Source of the DNA: Pelagibacteraceae bacterium | Lineage (GTDB): Bacteria; Pseudomonadota; Alphaproteobacteria; Pelagibacterales; Pelagibacteraceae | DNA length: 5,627 nt | NCBI GenBank assembly: GCA_008638025.1 | Contig: VTPF01000049.1 | Span: 1 to 5,627, forward strand | Direction of reading: 5' to 3' | The notes under the pieces: generated by a model | What the model was told of the DNA's origin: nothing | The model's input: the letters and a program-made list of their open reading frames with translations, nothing else | Databases searched by the model: none | Part shown: one piece after another, positions 5,326 through 5,627 of the stretch | Layout of the letters: each line of letters starts with the position of its first letter | Position numbering within the stretch: the stretch's first letter is position 1 | Translations under genes and position numbers: made by a program

Positions 5326-5627
5326 ATGAAATTGTTTAAAGTATTCTTTTTCATCATTATCTTAGTTAGCAGTGCAGATGCTGCAGAGCCAAAGAAAAGT
5401 AATGATTGGATGAGAGATTTAGATAAAGTTGTTAAAGATTCAGGTAGAGCGTACTGGTTAAATAAAAATTCTCCCAATCAATCAACAGAACTTTCAGCTG
5501 AATTAAAAGAAGGTAAAAGAATTGCAATGACAGTTTGTGGAAGTTGTCACGGAGTAGATGGAATTGCAACAGGAGCTGGCAATTCTGCTATTGTCCCTAA
5601 TATTATTGCTCAAAATAAAGAATATTT
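5326..5627 (+). CDS. Secreted class I c-type cytochrome, 3'-truncated by window edge
   Basis: The reading frame is open from the ATG at 5326 to the right edge, with 100 codons visible and no stop. Residues 1-19 are a Sec signal peptide (MKLFK, a Phe/Ile-rich core, then A17-D18-A19 before cleavage), so the protein acts in the periplasm. The haem-attachment motif CGSCH is at residues 71-75 (Cys71, Cys74, His75) and is followed by GVDG, usual in class I cytochromes. An atypically long, polar stretch of about 50 residues (20-70) precedes it. The Met axial ligand would lie beyond the window. Residues 63-68 (GKRIAM) form the helix that normally leads into the motif. The start immediately follows the stop of the preceding gene (TAG then ATG), with no clear Shine-Dalgarno sequence, indicating translational coupling. 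Its likely role is to accept electrons from the PQQ enzyme upstream. Confidence 0.92.
   Translation, partial: MKLFKVFFFIIILVSSADAAEPKKSNDWMRDLDKVVKDSGRAYWLNKNSPNQSTELSAELKEGKRIAMTVCGSCHGVDGIATGAGNSAIVPNIIAQNKEY

Overview
The window is AT-rich, with A/T-heavy third codon positions and mostly short intergenic gaps. It reads as chromosome from a free-living proteobacterium. The gene content and streamlined, lysine/asparagine/isoleucine-rich proteins fit a marine alphaproteobacterium of the SAR11 (Pelagibacterales) type. That placement is inferred from composition and gene content. No ribosomal RNA, tRNA, mobile element or CRISPR array is visible.

Layout from left to right. The window opens inside metY, an O-acetylhomoserine sulfhydrylase that lacks its N-terminal part and ends at a strong intrinsic terminator. 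Next come a C-factor-like short-chain dehydrogenase and a 62-residue membrane-anchored microprotein built from four 11-residue repeats. A TauD/TfdA-family 2-oxoglutarate dioxygenase on the minus strand converges on the microprotein with only four bases between the stop codons. It diverges from a secreted protein of unknown function with six cysteines.

The right-hand part is a periplasmic redox cluster. It holds a secreted PQQ-dependent sorbosone/glucose dehydrogenase-type beta-propeller, a GC-rich hairpin, a small secreted four-cysteine protein of unknown function, and a secreted class I c-type cytochrome that runs off the right edge. The likely logic is that the quinoprotein oxidises a sugar or alcohol in the periplasm and the cytochrome takes the electrons toward the terminal oxidase. 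The small protein between them is co-expressed with the cytochrome, since its stop codon abuts the cytochrome start, and is a candidate partner or assembly factor. Four consecutive plus-strand genes encode predicted exported proteins.

Regulation: only the quinoprotein has a convincing ribosome binding site. The dehydrogenase/reductase, the microprotein, the dioxygenase and the six-cysteine protein have no Shine-Dalgarno sequence, and each has a -10-like hexamer 6 to 8 bases before its ATG, suggesting leaderless or nearly leaderless mRNAs. The most original points are the undecad-repeat microprotein, the unexplained small protein within the quinoprotein/cytochrome cluster, and the hairpin dividing that cluster. 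Nothing here proves a wholly new system.
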